This document shows positions 11,695 through 24,876 of a stretch of DNA of 64,000 bases, piece by piece. The notes under the pieces are model-generated. The model was not told where the DNA came from, made no database searches, and saw nothing but the letters and a program-made list of their open reading frames with translations. The stretch is from Rotaria sp. Silwood1 (taxonomy: Eukaryota > Rotifera > Eurotatoria > Philodinida > Philodinidae). The stretch covers positions 8,130,922 to 8,194,921 of the forward strand of contig CAJNOP010000001.1 of NCBI GenBank assembly GCA_905250075.1, written 5' to 3'. Positions within the stretch are counted from its first letter, which is position 1, and the number at the start of each line of letters is the position of its first letter. The position numbers were made by a program, and so were the translations under genes.

Positions 11695-14055
11695 ATGACA
11701 GACGAACAAGAACTTCTTGATTATGATGAAACAGATGATGCACCACAACAAACAGAAACTAAAAGTGGAACATCACATGGTACTAGTGGAACAACTAGTG
11801 TACAAAATGGTGGTACAACTGGTACACAAAGTGGACCAATACGAGGTTCATATGTATCAATACATGCCAGTGGTTTTAAAGATTTTCTTCTTAAACCTGA
11901 ATTACTTCGTGCTATTATGGATTGTGGTTTTGAACATCCATCGGAAGGTTTTTAAAATAAATCTATAATATTTAAAAAAAAAACAAATTTCAAATAAATA
12001 ATTTTTTTTTCTTTTAGTTCAACATGAATCTATTCCACAGGCTATTCTTGGTACAGATATTGTATGTCAAGCCAAATCGGGTATGGGTAAAACAGCTGTT
12101 TTTGTTCTTGCAACACTTCAACAACTTGAACCTGTTGATGGACAAGTAAAAAAAATAAAATGAAATTTATTCATAAAACATAAAACAAAAAAAAATAAAT
12201 AATAATTAATTTATTTTAAGGTATCTGTTATTGTACTTTGTCATACACGTGAATTAGCTTTTCAAATAAGTCGAGAATATGAACGTTTTTGCAAATATAT
12301 GTCATCAGTTAAAGTAGCTGTATTTTTTGGTGGTTTACCAGCTAAACATGATGAAGATATTTTAAAAAAAAATTGTCCACATATTGTGGTTGGAACACCT
12401 GGTCGAATTTTAGCATTAGCTAAAAGTAAAGCACTTAATTTACGTCATGTTAAACATTTTATTATTGATGAATGTGATAAAGTACTTGAATCACTTGGTA
12501 AGATTTTTTTTTTGTTTGAATTTAATCTTTTTTTTTGTTGTCTAGATATGCGTCGTGATGTTCAAGAAATATTTAAAATGACACCACATGAAAAACAAGT
12601 TTTAATGTTTAGTGCTACATTAAATAAAGAAATTCGACCGGTGTGTAAGAAATTTATGCAAGATGTAAGTTTTAATTTTTTTTTTTTGTTTTGTTTTATT
12701 TTCGGTTTTTTTGCTTTTATAGCCAATGGAAATTTATATTGATGATGAAACAAAATTAACACTTCATGTATGTATTTCTTTTTGTTTTTTTTTTTTATTT
12801 TTTCGTAAAAAAGAAAACAAAATTTTATTTCTCTTAAAAATAGAAAGATTTATTTATTATTGTATCGAGTCTATTTAATATAGTATTACTATTTGACTGA
12901 TGCAATAATTTATAATGATTTGTTTATATTCGGGATGGTAAAAGTGGACTTGATATTTTTTAGAAGATATGCAGTTTTGGAGAGTTAAAAGAGTTTCATT
13001 CTTCTATTTTATCTATATATAAACATTCATATGAATCCAGTTAGCTTCAAATGAAATACTGATTACATATGAAATTGCATTGATTCGTATATGGCTTAGA
13101 GACATCTGATAGAACATGCTGATAACATCATACAATCAAAATTCAATCTTTATTTATATGATAAAATATTTCGAAATATATATATGATCTACCTGAGAAC
13201 TGTACGGAATCCTAAATATGGAGATTAATAAAAATGTGTATATCCCTAATAGAAGATTTTGTTAAATCAAAATGATTTATGTCATATTTTCACATAAATA
13301 TTCTTTCAAAGAACATCAAATGATATGAAATCAAAAAAAAAAAAAAAAAGCTTTAACTTTATTTTAATAAAGGGTCTTCGTCAACATTATGTTAAATTAC
13401 GAGAAAATGAAAAAAATCGTAAATTAATTGATTTATTGGATAAATTGGAATTTAATCAAGTTGTTATATTTGTTAAATCGGTACCACGTTGTACAACTTT
13501 ATGCAAATTATTAACTGAACAAAATTTTCCTGCTGTTGAAATTCATCGTGGCATGCCTCAAGAAGAACGGTTTGTTGAATTATAAATTTGACAAAAAAGA
13601 CAAAATTCAATAAAAATTTGTTGTTGTTGTTTTTTTAGTTTGGCACGTTATAAAGAATTTAAAGAATTTCAAACACGTATACTTGTTGCAACCAATTTAT
13701 TTGGACGTGGTATGGATATTGAACGTGTTAATATTGTATTTAATTATGATATGCCCGAAGACACAGATACATATCTTCATCGAGTATGTTATTAAGTTTT
13801 TCTTATTGAATAATTTTTTTTTTTTGTATTTAAGGTTGCTCGTGCTGGTCGTTTTGGTACAAAAGGTTTAGCAATAACATATGTAGCAGATGAAAATGAT
13901 GCAGCAGTTCTTAATGAAGTTCAAAAACGATTTGAAGTACAAATTACTGAAATGCCCGATGAAATTGATGTAGCTACTTATAGTAAATATATTGATTTTT
14001 ATTTTTAACATTTATTCTATTAATAAAATTTTATTTTCTAGTTGAAAATCGTTAA
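11695..14055 (+). CDS. DDX39B: DECD-box RNA helicase UAP56/Sub2 (DDX39)
   Basis: UAP56 is an ATP-dependent RNA helicase of the spliceosome and the TREX mRNA-export complex. Nine exons (11695-11947, 12018-12145, 12221-12497, 12546-12664, 12723-12767, 13373-13569, 13639-13783, 13835-13982, 14042-14055) give 441 residues against 428 in human. Visible in order are the Q-motif region [14 protein letters not shown], Walker [12 protein letters not shown], motif Ia [10 protein letters not shown], motif II DECD (the diagnostic variant), motif III SAT, and the C-terminal domain with [20 protein letters not shown] and [13 protein letters not shown]. The first about 60 residues are a diverged acidic, then Ser/Thr/Gly-rich linker. 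The fifth intron is about 600 bp, ten times longer than the others, and I see nothing in it. The last exon holds only five codons including the stop. Confidence 0.96.
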
Positions 14056-16267
14056 TATTCTGGTCTCATTGATTTAAAATATGAAAAAAACAAAAACTAA
14101 ACATTGCGTTTCTTTTTTTTTTCTTGCCTATTGTAACGATTTCTTTTTCTTGTCAACAAAAAACATGTTTGTATGCGTTTTGAAGCATATGAATTTATTA
14201 TTCTATCTTCAAACTCTTTCTTCTCTTTAGTTTATGTGTTGTCTCTGTCACTTTTCTTTTCTGTTTATTTCGATACTATATAACCAAGAAGAACAACAAC
14301 AATTTAATATTCTATATATGGGTTTTTTTTCTTCTCTTAAACATTCAAGGTTAGAAACCTTATTTCAATTGATATTGAAAAGCAACACATTTATGAAGAA
14401 TGTATCACAATTTGTTTGTTTGTTTGTTTCTTTTTCTCTTCTTCTTGATTTGTCTTTTCTTGTGTGCTTGTGTTAGATTGTGTGCTGCTGAATGTCTCAT
14501 TCTTTTTCTCGTTATATATGTCTGTGTCATTTTTTCCATTATCATCTTCTTTGTCTTGTTGTTTTCTTTGTTGAAAATAAAAATCATTGAGACGCAGATA
14601 TACAGAAAAAAAATAAAATTGTAGATTTTCAATTTTGTTCTATGAATTTGATAACGATTTTCTAAGAAATTAGAAATAAATTATTAAATGACAAAATATC
14701 TTATTTTTTTTCTTAAGTGGATTTATACAGAATAGGTCATAAACATCTCTACGATAAAAAAAAAAGTTTCGATATTTCTATTCGGTTCGAAGGAATTGAA
14801 TTGATTTGTTTTATCGATGATCGACAAATGTTTAAAGTTGTTTTTCTTTGTACATAAGAAGATTCTTTATGTATACTGATTTCCATTATTGACGTTCACT
14901 TCAATACGATAGTGTTCACAAATGTGCAAAGCGTTGCCGACACAAAAAACGATGGCAGTTGATGAATAGTCGAGGAGGAGATCATGGCCTAAAATCTTGT
15001 TGACAGGCAACACAAACCGATCGCACGTAACAATATCTCAAAAAATTTCTTTAACCAATTTTTTCTTCATATTAGTCGTTCCCCATAATATTTCAAAAAA
15101 ATAATGCTTCATTTCTTAACATTTACCCAGAAAGAACAAAAAATTGAAAATACCATGTCAGGTCAATCTGTTATTGTTACGATAATTTTTAATCAACATT
15201 GATTACAATTTATTTTATAAATTTAACAAATAAGTATTATATGATTTAATAAAACAAAAGATATCTGAGAAAGAATGAGGCTAACAATGATTAGTTTTCT
15301 TCTCTTACCTTTTCAAAATTTGATGTACATTCAGCTTTAAAAATTCCTAGCAATAGAGTCTAACAGCTGATATGACTAAATCGCGGCTACTCGGATAACA
15401 AACATAATAAGAGAGGCAGGCGCGGAGTACATTCTTGGTAGTGTTATATTTTTAATTGACATAAAATAATAAAAACATATTCATTTATCAATATACTTCT
15501 TTTTTGATCCATATACTTTACCATCTCATTCTTTGTATGATCCGAGATTAGCTTTTGTTTCTATTTCAATAATACTTCATGTACAATTATTTTAACACTG
15601 AATCAGATATGATTGAGAGTCTTTTATTTTCTGATAGTTACCCTATGAAAAATTGCAATGGTACATTGATGTTGATAAAAGTATTCTTGATTTTTTTTTC
15701 TCATTGCTATTCAATGTTAAACTTATTCTGCATTTCTTTTTTTTTCGAACCTCTGAAAAGTTATAATAGTGCATGTTGACCATTGAAAGTAGTGTTCATA
15801 AATGATTTTCTTATGAAAAAAAAAAAGAAACTTTGAACATTCCTATTATTGATAAAACAATCAGCGTAATACCCTCGAGCGAAGTGTAGATAATTAAATT
15901 TTATATCGAAAAGATATTAATAGTCGATTCTACATCATGAAGCGTAAAATTATTGACTTTTTTTTAAGATATAAAACATTCATGATTGTATCTAAAAGTT
16001 AACCATTAGTTTATTTAAGTTTCATAAAAGAATGTATTTTATTTTTCTTTGATAAACTTGTAAAAAAAGTTATTTGAAAACCTTCATTTAATTACATTCA
16101 ATGACAATTGATTTGACTAGAACTAATCCTAGAGTATAATTTATTATGATAATTTGATATATATCTTATGATTATATGTATATGACAGACGAAAATATAA
16201 ATTATTTATTCGCGCCATGTAGTTTTTTTGTCTCAATGAAAAAATTCAAATGTGTCTATACTAAATA
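14056..16267. other. Intergenic, UAP56 3' flank and spacer
   Basis: The first 600 bases are T-rich with runs typical of a 3' untranslated region. The rest is AT-rich spacer. A less AT-rich patch at about 15350-15440 contains no gene that I can identify. Confidence 0.5.
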
Positions 16268-17478
16268 ATGAATATATCTAATAAAAAGGTTAATCGATCA
16301 ATGATTGATAAAAATCTAGCTCGAACAAATAGTAATTTAACTGTTAATACAAAATCAAATAATATTAAAGATGAAGTACATATAAAAATTCAAGAAATGA
16401 ATCCATCACCTGGCAACATACTTCTTCCATCAACAATTGGAATTCCACCAAGAAATGGTAGTCCAGAAAGTCGTCTACGTGATCCTCGTATACTTTGGGC
16501 ACCAGCTATAAGTATTAGTGGTAAAATTGATCAACCATTAATAACACCACAATATCAAAAGAAACAACAACGTATTATTGAAAAAAGTGAACAAGTTAAA
16601 TTAAATCCAAAAATTGCAACAAATAATGATTTAAGTCATTTAACAAGATTAGGTAATGATAAAACAAAATTATCTATATCATTTATTCCACATAAAATTA
16701 TTCCATCAAAAAGACCTTTATCAATAACACAAAGAGGTAAAATCTATAATAAAATATTCATATAATCATGTAATTAATTAGGACCCGGTCCAACAAGTTA
16801 TCAACGATATAAAGATTACGAACAAATGGGTGAAGAATATATTTATACTCAACAACCTCGTATTCGTATTCATCCATTAATTGGTCCAAAATTAAAACGT
16901 GAACGATATCATCATGATATTAATGATCAAATATTATCTGAGGAGAAGAAAAAAAAAGATTTTCAAAATATAAAACCATTTTGGACAACAATTGGTACTC
17001 GAACATATGATTCACGTTTACCAAATGCTCCAATTTCTACAATTCATCATCGATTTGATATGACATGTATCTATTGAATTTTATTTTAACTATATTTATA
17101 TTTTTCTTCAGTAGATACAGAAAATAAAACGAATAAATTACGAGGAATAACTATGCCTGGACCAGCAATGTATCCAATAATTAATACTAACAATGAAACA
17201 ATAAAAAGAGATATATGTGGTGGTGTTCGAGGTGTGACTATAGCACCAAGATATCGTGAAAAACATTTAGAATTATCTGGTCCTGGACCAGCAATGATCG
17301 AACGAGAATTATTAGATAAAGGAGTAAGGTTATATTTGATTTCATAGATACATATGAAAATATCTTTTTTTATTAGTATAAAAATATTCTAAGAAAATCT
17401 CCAGCTTTTACAATGTCTTTTCGTTGGTCTCCTTATTCGCATACATTTACGGATGAATGTTCTGACAATTTTTTTTGA
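16268..17478 (+). CDS. Sperm-tail PG-rich repeat (STPGR) protein, ciliary/flagellar
   Basis: Four exons (16268-16736, 16782-17066, 17112-17323, 17377-17478) give 355 residues. Several Pro-Gly-x-x-x-Tyr units are visible: RGPGPTSYQRYK, MPGPAMYPI and SGPGPAMIE, with related SPGN and SPAFTMSFR segments. This is the pattern of STPGR/ODF3-type proteins, which bind axonemal microtubules, in several cases inside the doublets. The C-terminal exon places SPAFTMSFRWSPYS near the end, also typical of the repeat. Between repeats the chain is basic and hydrophilic with no membrane segments. Which STPGR orthologue this is cannot be said from sequence reading alone. The start is the first ATG of the open exon, shortly after an in-frame stop. 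Confidence 0.75.
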
Positions 17479-18119
17479 TTACCTTTTTCAGTTTATATCA
17501 GTTTTTTTTTTTCTTTTTACTTATCAATATTCTTGTATAACTTACAATTGATTAACCTTGTGTCTCTACCTCTAAGTTCTTTTCATTTTATTTCTTTTTC
17601 GTCTATGTCCATGTTTAATGCTGATATGTTTGATAACCTTAATGATGATATTCATTCTTCAAACGCTTGTCTATGTTAACATTAAAATAGTTATAATTGC
17701 TTGTATTTCCCTTGAGTAATTACTATGTTGTCGTATGGTTATGCTTGTATACATTATCAACGAATAAAATGCTGAACGAAGGTCAAGTGTTTTGTATATG
17801 AATGAGTGAAACAAAATCAATTTAATAATGAATTTCCTTAAAGTAAAGACAAAAAATTATGAAATTGTAATGAACATCATTGCAAAAGAAAAAAAAAAGG
17901 GAACATTTGGAATTAATATCAATTTGATACGATGATAAAATAACACCGTTCAATGCCACAGTGAATGGACCATGAATACAAAAAAAGAAAAATGACAGAC
18001 AAGTGGTAATTTGTTGTTTCTTTTTCTTTCTTTTTTTTTTTCTTCTGTTTCACACTCTCATATTATGTGAAAAGAATATTTTCATGCATAGGTGATTGAT
18101 TCAATAGTGACGGACATCA
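17479..18119. other. Intergenic spacer
   Basis: AT-rich spacer between two plus-strand genes; probably 3' UTR then promoter of the DDR-like gene. No further gene seen. Confidence 0.5.
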
Positions 18120-21100
18120 ATGAGCTGCATCATTCGTTTTCTGCTATTCTTATTACCAGTATTAGGTAAAGAGTATTGATCATAAACTTTTATTTAAAAT
18201 AATTCTAGAAAATAAAATATTCAATAGAGTTTTTAGTTAATAATCTATATTTAGAACATTTAAAAAGAAAAACTAATGTTCTTCTTTCGTTTGGTTCGAA
18301 AAATTCAAGGTTAAGATGAATCAATAGACATTAGATGTAAATCAAAAGATATAAAGATCTTAATGAATATATTTTCTACTTATAGTTGATAGTAATACAT
18401 GTAATGATCGAATTCAACTTAATAGACAACAAAATAAATCCTCAATTTATTGTTCATCATGTTCAACATATATTAATGGGAAAATATCAGCTTCTAGTCT
18501 ACAAATAGAATTGCCATCATTAACACAAATAACTGGTATATCTGTTCGTCATTCTAATCAAGACAAAAATTCGGTAGAATAACTTTTTTTTTTTTTTTAT
18601 TAGTTTTGATTATTTGTATTAAATTAATATTTAGACAATAAGTTCATATTTTATTGAATATCGACGAACACAAGATGGTCCTTGGCATTCTTATGGAAGA
18701 CGTCGACAACGAAAAGTATTTAAAAATGAGAAAAAAAAATAATAATAAATTTCTTTTCTTTTATTTCAGTTGGTTATCGAACGACGTCGTTTATTTTTTA
18801 ATGATGATGATAACTTAAATAAAACACGTACATTTCTTCCATCAATTATTGCGCGACAAATTCGAATTATTTTCGGAACATCATCCATATCGATATGTAC
18901 AATCATTCAAGTATACGGTTGCCAATCTCAAAGTAATTACAATACAAAAAAAAAAATTACTTTTTTAATAGAAATTATTAAGGAAAAATTCTATTTAGAT
19001 GGTCTAATTTCGACACGCCTTCCTCAAAGATCAATTATTAATACTGATTTAAAATATGATGGATTGATTGTAAATTCAACTGCTCGAGGTAAAAAATATT
19101 TAATAATAACAGAATTAATTGAATATTTAGAAGTTCTATTATTTATATTTATTTATTATTAAGGTGGCTTAGGTATGTTAACTGATGGAGATACACATCA
19201 TTTTATTCATTGGTCACCATCATCAGAACCAATTTTACTTCTTTTTGGTTTTGATACAATAAAAGAATTTCAATCAATTAATCTTGATATAAAATGTTCT
19301 TTATTATTATTATCAAGTTGTACATTAAAAATAAATGTTGGTATATTAGAAATAGTTACATCAAATAATCTTTGGACAAATCATTTTAATACAATTTCAA
19401 TTCAAAATCATTTATATTATGATAATACAACACAAACACATCTTATACTTTCTGTACCAAAAACTAAAGGTCAATTTGTAATCATACAAATAAATACAAA
19501 AGAAGGTTTAGCACTTAGTGAAATAACATTTAACAATCAAAATGAATATGATAATGATCAATATATAATACCATCATCAATTTATATTGAAGCTAATCTA
19601 CGTCGATTAGAATTATTAGCATATAATGCTGTATCAAATGAAATAATACGTAAGTTAAATTTCAAAAGAAAAAAAAAAAAAAACTTATAATAAATTTTAA
19701 AACAATAGTTCATCATAGATTATCATATTTATTAATTTTTATGTTAATTATTTGTGTTATACTTCTTATGTTTTTACTTATTTCATATATATTTAAAGAT
19801 AAACAAATAAATCATATGCAGTAAGAATTGAATTTTAAGAACAATTAAAAATTTTTTTTTTAAAGAGTAATACCTGAAGAAACTGAACAAAGTTTAACAA
19901 TATCAATAACAAATTCAACAAATGATGAAAATATTCAAAAGTATGAATAATTTTCTTTTTATAAATAATGATTGTATTATTATTATTATTTATTTCTAGT
20001 CACTCTCAATTAGATCTCTATTCCAATCTTGAAAGTAAATTTATACACATTAATTTCTATTCGTTTAAGTATAAAAATTATAAATCATATTTTTGTTTTT
20101 ATTTTTAGATAATGATGATGATGATGAATTAATTTCAAATTCTTTACAACTTATTAATTCACAAAAAATTGTTAACGAAAGTGCTAAAGCAACTATACGT
20201 ATACTGTCTTCACGTCGACGAGTAAATAATAGTTTTTTTTTGTTATGAAAAATATATTTCTTCACTTTTAATGATATAGTCAATAACACCAAAATGTTCT
20301 GTGTCTAATTTACATTCTGTTTGTGATCATCTATCTGAAATAGATCGTAATGAAATACTAATCATTCAAAATCTTGGTGTTCAAAATAATCAACAAGTAT
20401 TTTGAAAAAATAAAATTTTTCTATTTTTCTAATCATTAGTTTTTTTTTATTCTATTTAGTGTTTTTATAGTGAATATGGTCAAAATAAATTATCTGTTAT
20501 TCTATATGAACAAGATAATAATGAGTATGATTGTAGAAAAAATAATTTTAATTAATATAAAATTTTTTTGTATTGCTTTTATTTAGATTTTTTAATTTAT
20601 CAAAATTAATAGATCATAAAAATATAGTCTCTTGTCTTGGTTATGTTTATATATCACCGGAACGATGTCTTCTAGTCAGTGAATATAGTCAAGTGAATTT
20701 ATTTGAATATTGTCAAACAATGACGATTGAAAATGAAAATACTGCAACGTAAGAAAAAAAACTAATAACATGAAGAAATTTGTGAGTTATTTTTTTGTTT
20801 TACTTTTTTGATGTTGATAGAATTCTTATGGAATTTCTTAATGATATTCTATCAGCTTTAATTCATCTTGAATCATTAAATCTAATTGTACGTGATTTAA
20901 CATTACCTAATTGTCTTGTATTTAATGATAAAACAATAAAATTGTCTGATTATGCTAAACAAGATGATCGTTATGTGTCAAGATACGTTCAACAAATGCC
21001 TATTCGATGGTTACCTGGTGATATTGTTACAGAGGTAAATATTGACTTTTTTTCTATCATAATTTATTTTTAATTTTTATTTTTATATCTAAAGGACGAA

Positions 21101-21421
21101 ATTTGGTCTGTTGAAACAAATACATTTATGTTTGGTACTCTTGTTTTTGAATTATTTCATTTGGGTTCATGTGTTCCATATAGTGATTTAAATAATGATG
21201 AAGTTTTACAACTCTTTCATGATTTATGGCCAAACTCAAAACAGAATAGTATTGAACCATCTGTTCTGTGTTTCTCAACATATTTTCCACGTCCAACATT
21301 ATGTAATGATCGTCTTTATGCATTTATCGAACGTTGTCTTTCATGGTCAAGTCTAGATCGACCATCATTTCGAGAAATAAGACTCTATTTAAACGAGACA
21401 ACAACTGTGCTATCTCAATGA
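18120..21421 (+). CDS. Discoidin-domain receptor (DDR)-like protein with a degenerate kinase domain
   Basis: Fifteen exons (18120-18165, 18386-18573, 18635-18715, 18770-18932, 18999-19088, 19164-19649, 19709-19820, 19866-19940, 20000-20034, 20109-20221, 20280-20396, 20460-20524, 20587-20748, 20821-21034, 21095-21421) sum to 757 residues. A signal peptide (MSCIIRFLLFLLPVL) precedes a discoidin domain ending ICTIIQVYGC. A DDR-specific second domain follows (YDGLIVNSTARGGLGMLTDG and FQSINLDIKC), then one membrane helix (LLIFMLIICVILLMFLLISY) and a tyrosine-kinase fold. The kinase is altered: no glycine loop, the VAVK lysine replaced (LSVILYEQ), HRDLATRN changed to VRDLTLPN, and DFG changed to DYA. 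APE-region LPIRW is kept as MPIRWLPGD. DDRs bind collagen; this one probably binds a ligand but is likely catalytically weak or dead. The stop is 237 bp before PEP mutase. Confidence 0.85.
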
Positions 21422-21657
21422 CCGTTAACCGAACCGTCAAGAACATATAGTGGCATGATAGCGAGAAAAGAAAAAAAAAAAAAGAAAGATAATACGTGTA
21501 TTTATTGCTGTTTGCTTTTAGTATATAGTAACAGAACAACAGTCTGTATTCATTTATCTGCTTTTTAAGGGCAAAGGACGGAGGAAAAAAATCGCAAGAG
21601 AAAAGAGAGACAGTATTTACCACTGCGCTGCCATTTATAGTATTATTATAAATAATC

Positions 21658-24600
21658 ATGTTGAACAAAGTTTTTTTGCGCATAGTAAGTAATTATGGAC
21701 GAAAATTTTCAACTCTAACTTCAGCTGTTGAAAAACCACTATCGAATAATCGATGTGCTCAATTAAAACAAATGCTTTTATCACCACAACTTGAATTCAT
21801 TATGGAAGCTCATAGTGCATTAAGTGCAAAAATTGTTGAAGAAACAGGTTTTAAGGTAAGTTTAAGGGTTCATAATGAATAATAATTTTTTTCAATTGAA
21901 TGAACCATTTTTCTGCAATTGTTATTAATAAATATATATTCATTGTTTTTATATCACAAATGAGAGTGAACAACGTAATTTTTAATTTATTTTGGCCGTA
22001 AAAATTTATTCTTATCAGAATTAAATGAATCGGAAGTGTAAATAGCAAAAAAAAACGTAAAAACTACGGACGGCTCTAATTTCTTTCTGTTGTCGTTGTA
22101 AGATTAGTATTTGTTTTTCTTTCTTTTTTACATATGCATGGCAAATATGCTTAAATGATTTATACATAGAGCTAATTAATCACGAGAAGTTCGAGCATGA
22201 TGCATATAAATATACTGAGAGACGTCATTTTACTAAGAGTATAAGTGAAGTAGAAATGATGTTTATCAACAATATTGCCACACAGTTTGATTGATAATTT
22301 AGTTGTGGTATCAGTCATTAATAGAATTTATTATTAAACTGAATGAACAGATTATAGTGTCGAGAAAATACTGAATAAGTATTGCTCAAAAGAATTTCAT
22401 CATTGCTAAGAAAATGAAACTAATAAAAAGAACAATAAGTAACGTGTTTGAAGTAATTCTACTTCGATTCAATACAATTAACGATCATTGTAACTCGATT
22501 GACGTAGCCCTAGGCTGATGGGATAGATACATGCATTTAGGTGCAATTTGATATAATATGCTTGGTACTAAAAAAAAATAAAAGATATGACTTAGTATAT
22601 AAAAGTGATTTCTGTCACAAAAGAAATTTTCATGTAATATAAAAGTTGATTTTTTTTGTTTTTTAAAGAAAAAGAGTTTCAACTATGCTATACTTTAGTC
22701 AAATTTTTTTTATCGCTGTACTATTATAACTCTATTGGTTGCTGTTCTTTAAAACTTGTCCTCAAAATTTGATTTTAGATTTCAAATAATCATTGAGTTT
22801 AGTAAATTGAAACTTCTATTTATCGTTTATCGATATATATATATATGTTTACATCGAACTAGTCTATTTCCATGAATAATATGAGGTTCGGAATAGTAGT
22901 AGTGTATTGATGATATTAGAGATTTTATGCTCGACGTTTCAACATTTTAGATAAAAACCTTAAAATTGAAAACGTTCCAGTTTTTTATGATTCATATTAT
23001 TTTGTGTCTTCTTCATGTTTGGAATAAAACGTATGTTATATATGTATATATCTACTAATTTATAGAGATAATATAGAAATCAATACAATTAGTTATATTA
23101 GTGCTACTTTTATTGCAAAAAAAATTAGTATCACACATTATTCAAATAATATAATTTTAGTTTATCATAATCATATATTCAGACTCATTCGCTAACTTTT
23201 CATAATTATTATATTACATCCTCATGTATACAGTATTGAACAATCGATCGAACTATTCAATATAATTAACAACAATGATCGGCACTTCTAAAATCATCCC
23301 AGGTAGAATAAGTACGCTCGTAAATGACCGTAAATCGCCATATATTGATGTATTTCATGATTCAGTCAGTCTTATGATCGTTTTTCTCCGTAATTGATAA
23401 GGACAAATTCAGTTGTGATACTGACCCATGCTATATACAAATATATGGTTATTTTCACAGTGTATACGAATTGTGTATTTTTCATCCTGGGATACTAGTC
23501 CTCGGTTAATTTTAATTTTAATACGTAAACGGCCTTGTTGCCATTCGATGCATTCATTGGTATTAGAGTTGCGGTATGGTAACTATGTTATAGACGAACA
23601 CAGGTAAATTTCTATTTCTAGATTCTATCCTAATAATATATGGAAGAATCTAAAGAAAAGAAAAATCTTTTCTGTTTTGTGTATAACTTCATCCACAGAT
23701 AAACTTATTTTTTGATTGAATCAATAATATAGCCCTAGAAATTTGAAATCAATATATATCGTATGCCTTCAATAGAATTTTCTTATTGGAGAAATGCTCA
23801 TTCTTTAATCATATCAAATTATGATTTGTTGTTTTCCTAATTCAGATATTGTTCCTCTGGGAAAAGTTCTTTTTGTTTTTATAAATGTAGAAGAGAGTTT
23901 ACTTGAAAATATATCATGCCACCTAGAATGATTTGATATTCCTATTAGTCTTACTAATTTTAAAAGACATAGAAACTATTGATGAAAATCTAAAATTTAA
24001 CTAAAATGAAATTTTCTTGAATATTATTGATAAATTATATATTGTTCTAGGCTATTTGGGCAAGTGGCTTATCAATGTCAGCTTCACTTGGTTTACGTGA
24101 TTCAAATGAAGCATCATGGACTCAAGTTCTTGATATTCTTGAATTTATGGCTGATGCAACAAGAATTCCAATTCTTGTTGATGCTGATACAGGTTTTGGT
24201 AATTTTAATAATGCTCGTCGTCTTGTTCGTAAACTTGAACAATTGGGTATAGCTGGTGCTTGTATCGAAGATAAATTATTTCCAAAAACAAATTCATTAT
24301 TAGAAGATCGTCAACAACCATTAGCTGATATGAATGAATTTGCTTTAAAAATTCGTGCTATGAAAGATACTCAACAAGATCCAAAGTTTTGTGTTGTTGC
24401 TCGTGTTGAAGCATTTATAAGTGGATGGGGTTGTGATGAAGCTATACGTCGTGCTGAAGCTTATTTAGCAGCTGGTGCTGATGCTATATTAATGCATAGT
24501 AAACAAAAAGATCCTAAAGAAATTGAACAATTTATGAAAGTATGGAATAATCAAGGTCCTGTTATTATTGTTCCAACAAATTATTATCAAACACCAACAG

Positions 24601-24824
24601 AAACATTTCAAAAATGGGGTATATCAGCTATTATATGGGCTAATCATAATTTACGTGCAAGTATAAAAGCTATGCAAGCAACATCAAAACGTATTTATAA
24701 TGAACAAACATTAGTTAATGTTGAATCAAATATTGTTAGTGTTAAAGAAGTATTTCGTTTACAAAATGATCAAGAATTAGTTAATGCAGAAAAAAAATAT
24801 CTACCAATTAAATCAAAAAACTAA
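21658..24824 (+). CDS. Phosphoenolpyruvate phosphomutase (phosphonate biosynthesis)
   Basis: PEP mutase converts phosphoenolpyruvate to phosphonopyruvate, the C-P bond-forming step of phosphonate synthesis. Two exons (21658-21855, 24051-24824) give 323 residues. The match to the Mytilus-type enzyme is close along the chain: [38 protein letters not shown] (about 110-129), the diagnostic mutase loop [10 protein letters not shown] (139-148, pattern EDK-x5-NS), [23 protein letters not shown] and [11 protein letters not shown]. The EDKx5NS loop separates mutases from isocitrate and methylisocitrate lyases. About 30 extra N-terminal residues ([20 protein letters not shown]) are rich in Arg, Ser and hydrophobics with almost no acids, resembling a mitochondrial presequence. 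The single 2,195-bp intron is unusually long for this window. No partner gene (phosphonopyruvate decarboxylase) is seen nearby. Confidence 0.92.
21856..24050 (+). other. Long intron of the PEP mutase gene
   Basis: 2,195 bp with a GTAAGT donor and a tgttctag acceptor, about thirty times the usual intron length here. It is slightly less AT-rich than spacers in parts (about 23270-23600). No open frame or terminal repeats were found; it could hold regulatory sequence or an old insertion. Confidence 0.6.
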
Positions 24825-24845
24825 ATATTTCGCTTTTTTTTCTTC

Positions 24846-24876
<31 letters not shown>

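Noticed and set aside
14234-14632. Overlapping open frames downstream of UAP56
   Set aside because: Low-complexity 3' UTR-like sequence on both strands.
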